Positions 11,754 to 20,639 of a stretch of DNA of 64,000 nucleotides are shown here, in pieces. The notes below the pieces were generated by a model. The model made no database searches and was not told the origin of the DNA. It saw only the letters and a list, made by a program, of their open reading frames with translations. The stretch lies in the NCBI GenBank assembly GCA_948144175.1, contig CANXME010000853.1:248001-312000 (forward strand), written 5' to 3'. This DNA comes from Closterium sp. NIES-65. Its lineage: Eukaryota; Streptophyta; Zygnematophyceae; Desmidiales; Closteriaceae. A program made the translations under genes and the position numbers. Position 1 is the first letter of the stretch. The number at the start of each line of letters is the position of its first letter.

Positions 11754-12790
11754 GAGGCACCAAGAAAAAAAGCCCATGCACTGCGAGTGGCATAGCGCGA
11801 GTCGGCCTTGCTGTGCTGCTTCCATCTGCGGGGTGAAGGCAAGCGGGGCAGGTGAGAGGGTAAGGTGAGACAAGAGAGGCCGGCAACATGGTTAGGGGGC
11901 CGGCAACATGGTTAGGGGGACGTTGCAGGGGGACGTTAGGAGGCCGACAACTCCCTTCGAGACAAGACAGGCCGGCAACATGGTTAGGGGGACACATGCA
12001 TTACGAGAGGCATGTCGCGAGCTAGCCTTGCTGCACTGTTTCCATGCGGGGGAGGAGTGGTGCAAAGGGGTGGTGCAAAGGGGTGGTGCAAATGGGTGGT
12101 GCAAAGGGACAGATGAAACGGACAGATGAGGCCAAGGGGAGAGCAGAGCAAGGCACACGGTAAGAGTCAGCTTTTCTGTGCTCCCTCCCTGCGAGGGAAG
12201 AAGCAGAAGGACAGATGGTAGGGCAAGGCGGAGCGGGGCAGGCATTGCTGGTGAATCCACTCCCAGCATTACTCGGGCATTGCTGGTGAATCCACTCCCA
12301 GCATTACTCGGGCATTGCTGGTGAATCCACTCCCAGCATTACTCGGGCATTGCAAGTGAGGGCACGACAGGATGCTCAGACGTTACAGCGTCAGATCCAC
12401 GCACCACCGTCACCCCAATGCAATGCCAGACTAAATCAAGTTTGCAATACCACAAGAGCAAACTTGAACCCCACTCAACGGAAAACCTCACCTGCAGCAT
12501 ATGCACTGCACCGCATGCCTGCCTATTGACTCACGAGTCAATCCAAGCGTCACCATCGCCACAGCAGTGTTCTTTGGCATAAGAGCATTCTTTAATGTTT
12601 AACCCCACACGTACATAAGGCCCTTGCCTCGCACCCGCCACACAAGTTTCACTCACTCTAGCAGAAAAGCGCTCCAGGTGCTGCTCTGCTCATAAGGTCC
12701 TTGCACCCGTCCGTTACCCTATGCGTCAGTCAAACCAAGCGCCGCCATCGGCATATCACCCCAGCAGCATTGCCAGTGAGGTGGGCGAGC
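11754..12790. repeat. Mosaic repeat spacer
   Basis: Includes two more copies of the GCGCGAG...GGCCTTGCTG core (near 11800 and 12009). Short repeats of GGCCGGCAACATGGTTAG and GGGGTGGTGCAAA, three 35-bp copies at 12242-12346, and segments alignable with 16135-16195 and 16390-16470 are also present. No gene is seen. Confidence 0.55.
12242..12346. repeat. 35-bp minisatellite, three identical copies
   Basis: Three tandem copies of a 35-bp unit beginning GCATTGCTGGTGAATCCACT and ending TACTCGG. They are identical by eye, so the expansion is recent. Confidence 0.93.
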
Positions 12791-12794
12791 GCGA

Positions 12795-12960
12795 CAAATG
12801 TGCCTTCCAGCACCACGTGGTAAGGTGAGGCGCAACGAACGTGCCTTCCATTCCAGCACCACGTGGTAAGGAGAGGCACAACGAACGTGCCTTCCATTCC
12901 AGCACCACGTGGTAAGGTGAGGCGCAACGAACGTGCCTTCCATTCCAGCACCACGTGGAT
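12795..12960. repeat. About 46-bp tandem repeat with CACGTGGTAAGG
   Basis: Three to four copies of a unit holding AACGTGCCTTCC, ATTCCAGCACCACGTGGTAA and GGTGAGGCGCAACG. Single diverged copies of the same segment lie near 16355 and 17060, so this is a local expansion of the dispersed repeat. Confidence 0.88.
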
Positions 12961-13670
12961 CGACCCCGTCACGGCCCACCAGCAGAAGATGGGCCTATCC
13001 AGAGCCGACATGTGGCGGCAGGATCCTGATGGGCGGGTGGCAGGGGGCCGGAGGGAAAGGGGAGGGGGAAAGAAGATGGGCTCGTCCTGGCCCACCAGCA
13101 CAAGTCGGCTCTATCTAGAGCCGACATGTGGCGGCATGATTCTGATTGTCGGGTGGATCGTGGAGGAAAGACGGGGCAGGGGGCGGGGAGGGGGAGAGGA
13201 GGAGGAAGCGGGAGGGGGAGGTGGGGGGTGGAGAGGAGAGAGAAGTAGATGTTCCTGTGATATACCAGCAGCAACAAACCGTGGACCTATCAACAGCCGA
13301 CACATGGCAGCGGGAGCCTGATACCGGCACGTGGCAGCGGCAGCGGGTGTGGAGGATGGCTGGAGGGGGGGGGGGGGGAGGGGGGGGTGAGGGGGAGGGG
13401 GGGCGGGAGGGGGGTTGGGAGGAGCAACAGGAATTGGCACGAAGCAGCATGAGTGGAAGATGATGGGGGAGTGGAAGATGATGGGGGAGTGGAAGGCACA
13501 ATGCCAGAGGGGACTGGACGCGAGAAGGCTGCAGATCGCTCAATGGCAAGAATTGCAAGAATGTCACGAGTCGCATGACTGAACTGCACACATCGTAACA
13601 ATATGGATTCAATACAATTGCCTTCGCATGGTAGGTCGCATCCCGTGTTAGGGAGGCGGGATAAGAGGAT
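12961..13670. repeat. Diverged repeats with CCGACATGTGGCGGCA segment, plus purine-rich DNA
   Basis: Three diverged copies (near 12985, 13090 and 13270) of a segment built on ACCAGCA...CCTATC.AGAGCCGACA and TGTGGCGGCA..AT.CTGAT. They are separated by G/A-rich stretches. Low-complexity frames are open on both strands. No gene is supported. Confidence 0.6.
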
Positions 13671-13745
13671 GGGGAGGGGATGAGAGGGTGGGGAGGGGAT
13701 GAGAGGGTGGGGAGGGGATGAGAGGGTGGGGAGGGGATGAGAAGG
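13670..13745. repeat. 19-bp minisatellite GAGGGGATGAGAGGGTGGG
   Basis: Four to five tandem copies. It sits at the place equivalent to the 19-bp array at 11068-11150, upstream of the same flanking segment. Confidence 0.88.
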
Positions 13746-14350
13746 TGGGGAACGGACGAGAGAGCCAATCTCCTGCACCTCACTCGTCGCTGCTTATATC
13801 CGGATTCGCAGCCTTCGCCTTGTCTCGCGAAGCCTGCGGCTCGCTCCCAGCTCGCACCTCCCCGGCGGTCGCCGCGTTGGGCGCGGGGCGGATGGCGTTG
13901 CGCTGAACGCGTCAACAGCGTCGGAGGCTTGAGAGGCGCTGGGCGCGCGGAGGTGGACTCCAGTGGTGCGGCGGAGGCGGTACTGCGGCGAGGGACACGG
14001 GTGAGGGTCCCCCGGCGGCGAGCCATGGGAAGGATTACAAAGGGGTGGTGGGAGGAACACGAAGCACGACGCCGCAGCACAAACGGGTACAGTTACTATT
14101 GAAAGCCATTACGCAAAACCATGGGGCTGACGCATGGAAATCGCGTCGCGTGGGGGCATACTGGGCTGGAAACTGTTTGTGCTGCACTGCGCAGTGGAGA
14201 GAACTTCGATCAACCTATTTTGCCGCACTACCTGCGTGTTGTGATTACTGGTCGATTAGTGGCTCACCTGTAGGGTTTCAGTTGAAACCAAGCCAGGCTG
14301 AAACTCTATGTTGTATACGTGGCACCAGGATGAAAGAACCCAAGGTCGAA
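13746..14350. other. Spacer upstream of U2, no protein gene supported
   Basis: Starts with a CACCTCACTC...GCAGCCTTCGCC segment shared with 11222-11300, then about 400 bp of GC-rich non-tandem DNA. Short open frames exist but have no recognisable domain or splice context. Confidence 0.45.
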
Positions 14351-14352
14351 GA

Positions 14353-14397
14353 GACCCACGGAACACGATTGCAAACTGCCAAAGCGGAAAATAAAGG
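14353..14397 (+). promoter_or_regulatory. Possible snRNA promoter (USE-like and TATA-like)
   Basis: AAAATAAAGG at 14388-14397 lies about 33 to 24 bases before the U2 5' end, the place of the plant snRNA TATA box. GACCCACGGAA at 14353-14363 has only a partial match (the CCCAC core) to the plant upstream sequence element RTCCCACATCG. It is near the spacing expected for a Pol II snRNA gene. The TATA match is the better of the two. Confidence 0.35.
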
Positions 14398-14420
14398 CAA
14401 AAATGATGATTGTCCCAGGT

Positions 14421-14609
14421 ATACCTTTCTCTGCCTTTTGGCTAAGATCAAGTGTAGTATCTGTTCTTATCAGTTTAATATCTGATACGTGGACCATCGG
14501 TCCACATGATATTAAATTAATTTCTTTTGGGAGCAGGTGCCAATGGCTAGCTTGCTGGTCGGCCCTGCAAGCGTTGCCTCTTTATTGCACTAACTAAGAG
14601 GAAGGCGCA
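14421..14609 (+). ncRNA. U2: U2 spliceosomal snRNA
   Basis: The first 90 or so bases match plant U2 nearly exactly. The 5' end is ATACCTTTCTCTGCC, followed by TTTTGGCTAAGATCAAGTG and the branch-point-pairing segment GTAGTA. Then come TCTGTTCTTATCAGTTTAAT and stem IIb as a perfect hairpin (GTGGACC-ATC-GGTCCAC). GATATTAAATTAATTTCTTT then leads into a T-rich Sm-like site. The 3' part is more diverged but can still fold (GGTGCC...GGC stem and a terminal GCCTC...GAGG stem). The length of about 189 nt is close to plant U2. U2 pairs with the intron branch site in the spliceosome. The 3' end is estimated from the last stem; the 5' end is firm. A functional gene is likely, though a recent pseudogene cannot be excluded. 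Confidence 0.9.
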
Positions 14610-14924
14610 CCCCTCCCCCGTTAGGGGACGAAATAAAATTGAGAAATGGGATTCAATTAGGGCCTTTGCCGCACTAAAGCTTACCATGTAACTCTGATGT
14701 AAGGGTGAATAAGAGAATCGGCTATAATTTGGTTGTATAACGGCAGTTACATTGTTGTAGCGTGTCTGATGTGGAAGAGCCAATCAGGTATAGGACAGGA
14801 TGCATTTTTGCCACCTACTACTACAATCTCAACTCAATGACTTCACCCTGTCAATCAGTCTTGCTCCCTGTCTGTACCCTGCATTGGCATTTCCACTCCC
14901 CCCTGCCAACGTTCCAGGTGGCGT
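14610..14924. other. Region downstream of U2, nothing identified
   Basis: About 300 bp of moderately AT-rich DNA with no supported gene. It leads into the 36-bp minisatellite. Confidence 0.45.
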
Positions 14925-15350
14925 TCAGATGGTGCAGAGCAGAGCATCACAGGTGGCAATCAGATGGTGCAGAGCAGAGCATTACAGGTGGCAATCAGAT
15001 GGTGCTGAGCAGAGCAGTACAGGTGGCAATCAGATGGTGCTGCAGAGCAGAGCATTACAGGTGGTAATCAGATGGTGCTGCAGAGCAGAGCATTACAGGT
15101 GGCAATCAGATGGTGTGCAGAGTAGAGCATTACAGGTGGCAATCAGATGGTGCAGAGCAGAGCATTACAGGTGGCAATCAGATGGTGTGCAGAGCAGAGC
15201 ATTACAAGTGGCACTCAGATGGTGCAGAGCAGAGCATTAGAGGTGGCAATCAGATGGTGCTGCAGAGCAGAGCATTACAGGTGGCAATCAGATGGTGCAG
15301 AGCAGAGCATTACAGGTGGCAATCAAATGGTGTAGAGCAGAGCAGTCCAG
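14925..15350. repeat. 35-37 bp minisatellite with ATTACAGGTGGCAATCAGAT
   Basis: About 12 tandem copies, each holding GTGCAGAGCAGAGC and ATTACAGGTGGCAATCAGAT. Length varies by two or three bases (GTGCTGCAG or GTGTGCAG). Frames are open on the + strand only because of the repeat. Confidence 0.94.
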
Positions 15351-15464
15351 GTGGATACATGCAATTTAGGCATGCCCGGTCATAAGGTTTGCAATTTAGT
15401 AGTGTCACGGCAATCCTGACAGATGCACCAGTCACTGCTGCACTCACCCACTCCATGGCGTACC

Positions 15465-16200
15465 TGTGATGTGAGGGAGGGGGTGGGTGCGTTCGGGTGG
15501 ATTGGGGTGGGTTGGGGTGGGTTTGAGTGGGTTAAGATGAGACAAATGGCGTCGCTGTACAGCTGGCTGAGGGAGACAGCAAAACGGAGGAGCGAAGAGA
15601 AGGGGTGCCGACATTCCATTGGTGAGGGTTCCGTGGGTGAGTTGGGATGGGTTGGATGGGCTTGAGTGGTATGTGGGTATGGGTGATGGAAGGAGGAAAG
15701 GAAGAAAGGGCGGAGGACGGGAAGGAGGGAAGGAAAGAAAAGGCGGAAGACAGGAAGGAGGGAAAGGAGAAGGGGAGGAGTAGTAAGGAAAAAGGGAAGG
15801 GAGGGAGCTTGTAGCAAAGCGGATGATCCAGCGAGGGAGGGGGAAAGAGGAAGGTGGAAGGGGGAAGGGGGAAGCGGGAAGGGAGAAGGAGGAAAGGGGA
15901 AGGGGGGAATGGGGAAATGGGGCTGCAGTATAAGGCTCACTCACAGTACGAGGAAGCAAGCAGGCCTTTGGATGAAAGCAGTCAGAGCTTCAGGAGGCAT
16001 AGAGCGAGTTGGCAATGCTTTTCTCCTTCTCTGCGAGTGGTGAGAAGGAAAATGAACAAGGTAAATGAGGCCAGCAACAAGGTAAGGTGGGGGGCAAAGA
16101 GAAAGCATGTGCATCTTGACTTTTGAGCATGCGGCTTGAAAGAATCTAGCAGACAAGTGTTGCATGGTGCTGCTCATGAGGTCCTTGCATGCAACGAAAG
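15465..16200. repeat. Dispersed mosaic repeat, copy 2
   Basis: Alignable in order with 7385-8720: TGTGATGTGAGGGA with GGTGGGTTGG-like repeats, TCGCTGTACAGCTGGC, a G/A-rich tract with GGAGCTTG.AGCAAAGCGGA, then TAAGGCTCACTC and GATGAAAGCAGT. It ends with a GCATAGAGCGAGTTGGC core. It is shorter than copy 1 because the purine tract and minisatellites are smaller. Confidence 0.6.
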
Positions 16201-17150
16201 TCCCCTTTGGCAGCAAACGAAATGCACGAATTTCTTCCCTACTGCGCTAATGCAAGCAGCACCGCCACCCCTGGGGGCTTTCTTTTAATCCCGCACGTAC
16301 ACGTATCTAGAAGGAATGCGTTGCTGGTGCTGCTCATGAGGTCCGGGAACGCAATGAACGTGCCTTCCAGCACCACATGGACTGCACCCCTGCCCAGTTC
16401 ATCCCAAGCACCACCATCACCACCACCCTCGGGGCTTTCTTCTAACCCCGCACGCACACGCATCAAGAAGGAATGCGTTGCCGGTGCTCCTGATAAAAAG
16501 CAAACAGCCAATTCATGCGGCTTAGCAGGAGCCAACCTGGCAGCTAGAGAGCGGGGTGGGTAACAAAATAAGGAAAGAAGAAGGGTAAAAAAGGGAACAC
16601 AGCCACGGCAGGCGGCATAGCGCGAGCGAGGTGGTCTTGCTTGCAGTATCCCTCCCCTGCGATGTTTGAGGGCGCACTGGACTTCTTGGGCGGCGATTCT
16701 TGACTGAAAAATCGCGAGCACAATGGCCTTGCTTGCAGTTCTTCCTCCATGCGATGGGCTATGCAAGAGCGGGGAAGGGGACAAGGCGAGGCGAAGCAAG
16801 AGCGGCAGCTGACGAGGTAAGGCAGGGAAGAAAGAGAACGCACACATGCGAATAGCAAGAAATAGTCGGGTTTGCAGTAATTCTGCCATACTAACTACCC
16901 CATTGCCTCGTGCGCCATCCCATCCCAACCCAGCATCACATCCATTCTGACAGCATCAGCATCCCATCGTGAGGTACAGACGCCTACCAATGAACATGTT
17001 GCCGGAGCTGCTCATGCGGTTTGGGGAATGCCGGTGCTGTTCATGAGGTCAGGGAACGCAACAAACGTGCCTTCCAGCACCACGTGGATCTTCCCCATCA
17101 CGGCCCACCATAATAAAATGTGGCAGCAGGATACTGATGGGCGGGGGGAG
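16201..17150. repeat. Mosaic of diverged dispersed repeats
   Basis: Contains repeated segments built on TGCTGGTGCTGCTCATGAGG, GGGAACGCAA(T/C)GAACGTGCC, TTCCAGCACCAC(A/G)TGG and GGGGCTTTCTT.TAA.CCCGC. Two copies of the CGCGAGC...TTGCTTGCAGT core lie near 16615 and 16705. These match parts of 12540-12960. No gene is supported. Confidence 0.55.
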
Positions 17151-17933
17151 AGGTGGGGAGGGAGGGTGAGAGGCAGAAGATAGGGTGGGTGTAACGCCTG
17201 TGGGCTGTGATAAGGGCAATCCGCTACGTCTCAATAACACCCTTGTTTTCACCCAGTGGGTAGCGAGGTGTTATAATGGGTGTAGGATTCGGTGGTTGTT
17301 GAACGATGGGGAGTGGAGGTGGGGATACGAGCGACGTAAGAAATGGAAGAAGTTTCAGCAACGGCGGAGATGATAGTTGTCAGGAATGTAATCAGTCACA
17401 TGATCAGTCGCTTGATCAGTCGCATAATCAGTCGCATTATCATTCGCATGGTCAATCGCCCGATTCGCTATGAGTCGCATGATTGGCATAGCATGCGTAT
17501 GACACGAATCGGCATAATCGCAGAAATGTCGCTTCGTGTGCATTGGCTTCGTGCGGTACTTGATCGCAGCGACGCGCTAGGCTTGTCTAACCAGATCTGC
17601 ACGTGAAAGCAAACATACGGGTAACCCAATAACACTAGACCTAAGGGTAACAAGGCTGCAACAGTGAACCTAGGGTGATCGTGTACCTGAGGGCCTAAGC
17701 GTGAAGAGCCACGAGTCGCGATCATGAGAACCATAGCTGCTCTAAAGGCTGAATAGCTACAAGACGGCAAATCACGAGAAAAATGGCCGCTCCGAAGATG
17801 CCGAAGAGCGCTTCGACGGGCCACCCCGAATTAGGGACGACGATATCGCGCGGGTACTACGGATGGGTGACGCCATGGCTGGGCTGGAGGAAGGTTGGGA
17901 AAAGGGCCGCAACATGCTCGCTCGCGAAGCAGG
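17151..17933. other. Less repetitive flank of element B
   Basis: The repeat mosaic ends here. A 12-bp repeat (AGTCGCATGATC-like, about seven diverged copies) lies at 17393-17485. Open frames of about 50 codons reach the insertion point of element B (17783-17933), but no domain can be named and no splice-bounded exon is clear. The host sequence continues at 30906. Confidence 0.4.
17929..17933 (+). repeat. Target-site duplication of element B (left)
   Basis: GCAGG directly before the 5' LTR is repeated directly after the 3' LTR at 30906-30910. This is a perfect 5-bp duplication, as expected for copia integrase. Confidence 0.88.
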
Positions 17934-18799
17934 TGTTATGTGATGCTATCATTTGCATTAACGTCTGTCTGCCTCCCATCATGTGTTCGTGCGCTGCATG
18001 CGTGCTATGAGCGTGTGCAAGAATTTATGTTTTGTGCGGTTTGGTTTTTCTAAGTGTGTGTGAATGTTATTTGGCTTGAGCAAATATCTGAAGTGACTCC
18101 TCTATTCAAGAGCTTTTCGACAAACCAAGTATCGCTTCAATCGGAGCACGAACAAGAAAGTTACGAACGTTGGAGTTCGTATGCTTTTCATATTTGATTG
18201 TGGCAATTGTGGGAAGTTGTGGGGTTGACTCAATATGGGGTACAAACTTTTGGGGGTTGGGAAATTCGTCTTTTCTACTGTAGCTGCTGCCAAATGGTTG
18301 GGTGAAACCAAACCAGGTTGGCAAGTGTGGCCAAGTTGGGTTGAGGTGGATTGTGGAGGTTGGGATAGTGACAAAGGTCAAAGTTGGGTTGCCTATGGGG
18401 AAGGGAATTGTGTGGCATGGGGTTTCCTTGGTTGGGGACACTCTTAGGACCTTCCCTCTCATCCTCCTCATCCCTTCCACCTGGTTTTGTGCTACTCTAA
18501 TTCTCTTGTGGAACTTGTGAGACAATTGTGATTGAGTTAAGATTCCTTTGGCAGCATACCCCCCAGCGCGCCAAAATCAATAACTCAAAATTTACTTCAC
18601 CTCTGAATACGATTGAACTTGGGAAATGTAGCTACGATGTAGAGCTACAACATATCTGAAATTGGTGAAGTTTTGAAAGTGCGTTTTACGTCGACAGCGT
18701 TTCTTGTGAGCGCAATTATTCTGTCCAGAAATAGAAACCAACGATTTTTGAGAAATTTAGGCACCTAATCTTCATAGACTCCGTCGTTAGTCTCTAACA
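17934..18799 (+). repeat. 5' LTR of element B
   Basis: 866 bp, starting TGTTATGTGATGC and ending GTCTCTAACA, followed one or two bases later by the primer site. The matching 3' LTR lies in two parts, at 23528-23718 and 30217-30905. Confidence 0.93.
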
Positions 18800-18801
18800 A
18801 G

Positions 18802-18813
18802 TGGTATCAGAGC
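18802..18813 (+). promoter_or_regulatory. Primer-binding site of element B
   Basis: TGGTATCAGAGC, complementary to the 3' end of plant initiator-Met tRNA, sits two bases after the 5' LTR. Confidence 0.9.
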
Positions 18814-19020
18814 TGATTAAGGACTTTTTGGAGAGTCTACTGAAGTATGAAGACCCTCCTAGACCCACCATGGCCTGTGGGCGTGCCTAAGTGGAGTTCT
18901 GGAGCTTGCAAGTGACTTCCGCTAAGGGGAAACTCTGCCGAAATTTCGTTGGCGCCGACACTTGTGAAGATTGTGTGGATCTACATTGTGACCAGCAAAA
19001 GGAGGAGCTGAAACCTCTGA

Positions 19021-20316
19021 TTGGGAGTAGAGGAGATGAGTCAAGGGATTGGAGAAGCAGCTGAGAAGAGGAGTGAACCGCCACCATCCAAGATCGAAGC
19101 TTTGGATGGCTCCAACTATGAGGAATGGAGCGGGCGGATGCGGAGCACCTTCAAGCGCTACAAGCTGCTGAAAATTGCAATGGGAGAGGAGAAGATGCCC
19201 GAGGAAGGAGATGCCCACGATCGGTGGACTGAGCAGAGCGCGGTGCTGTACGACTTGATTCTACAGTCGGTCAACAACGACATGTTCCAACACATCAAAG
19301 ATTTGGTGGAGCTCGATGACTCGGGACTGAAGGCATGGAAGCTGCTACGCGATGTAGTTCAGCCCAACACGCTGCCGATGGTGATCGTATTGGAGAAGGA
19401 GCTGGCTGCCCTCTCCATGCGGCCAGGAGATCACGTGAAGCCGGTCTTTGACAAGGTCAAGGACACCTATGCGAGGATGGGAGCGGCGGGCAGCAAGGTG
19501 TCAGAGATGCAGCAGTGCACCAAGATTATCTCGGTGCTCGACAACTCGTGGGACAACCTTATCCCCACCCTCAATGCTCAGCAGGAAAAATGGACGCCAA
19601 AGTGGCTACGGCAGCAGGTTCTGCAGGAGGACTTCCGCAGGCGCCACACGGGAGGTGGTGCTGCCAACAAAACTGCTGAGGGGTATGGAGCTGTAGGAGG
19701 CAGCAGAGGAAGAGGGGGGGGGAGAGGCCGAGGCCGTGGGAGAGGCTTTGGCAGATGGAGAGGCCGAGGTGACTATAATGAAGGGCATGGGAGCTCTGGA
19801 GGCAGGGGGAGCACGTGAATGGAGGGTGCGTGCTGGTACTGCAAGAAGGCTGGACACCCATGGTTCAAGTGTTTCAGCCGGCCTAAAGGATGGGCGCCTC
19901 CACGCATGAAGCCGCCAAGTGGTGAACGTGCACGAGGTGGTGCTGTGCAAGGTTCAGGTGCACTATGTGATGGTGCACAAGATAAAGTCGACCCTGGGAT
20001 GTTCCTCATGGTTGAGGATGTGCAAGGGAGTGGGGGTGATGTGGGTTCAGTTGGGAAGGTTGTGATGCACCCCATCACTCATTGGGTGATCGATTCAGGT
20101 TGCACAAGTCACATGACCCCACGGGCAGATTTGCTTGATGAGGTAAAACCCCCCGGGAAGATCAAGCTTGTGGCTGCCGCTTCAGGTGCTTTGCTCCCTG
20201 TGATTGGTGTTGGGAATGACAAGGTCATGGGAGCTAATAAAGGGATTGTGGGGCAGGGGAATGTGCTGTTGGTTGAAGGTTTGTCCGCTAACCTTCTTTC
20301 TGTGCGCCGGCTGTAG
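19021..20316 (+). CDS. Element B gag and protease region (fossil)
   Basis: Gag of the UBN2/copia kind (YEEWSGRMRSTF, LQEDFRRR), an Arg/Gly-rich stretch, the knuckle CWYCKKAGHPWFKC, and the protease core WVIDSGCTSHMT. Part of broken element B. Confidence 0.8.
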
Positions 20317-20639
20317 AAAAGCAAGGCCAAAGTTACGTTCGGCCCAACCAGCTGCCGTGCAAAGCTTGGGAAGTTGCTGCTATGGGACTTGGAGGAGAAG
20401 AGCAGCCGCATCAAGGCCTGTGGCAGCTGCCCATCATCCCTTGGAAAGGGAAACCACCAGCAAAGGCAACGGCAGCGGTAGCGGCTAAAGCAACTGCGGG
20501 AGGAGAGGAGATTGCACCAAATGATGGGGTCCTGGATGCAGTCAAGAAGGTGCAGCAGCCACAGCAATCACATGGTGAGGTTCTTGCTGGTGTGGATGCG
20601 ACAGCTGCATGGGCAAACGCTTCATCTGGGAGTGGTGAG

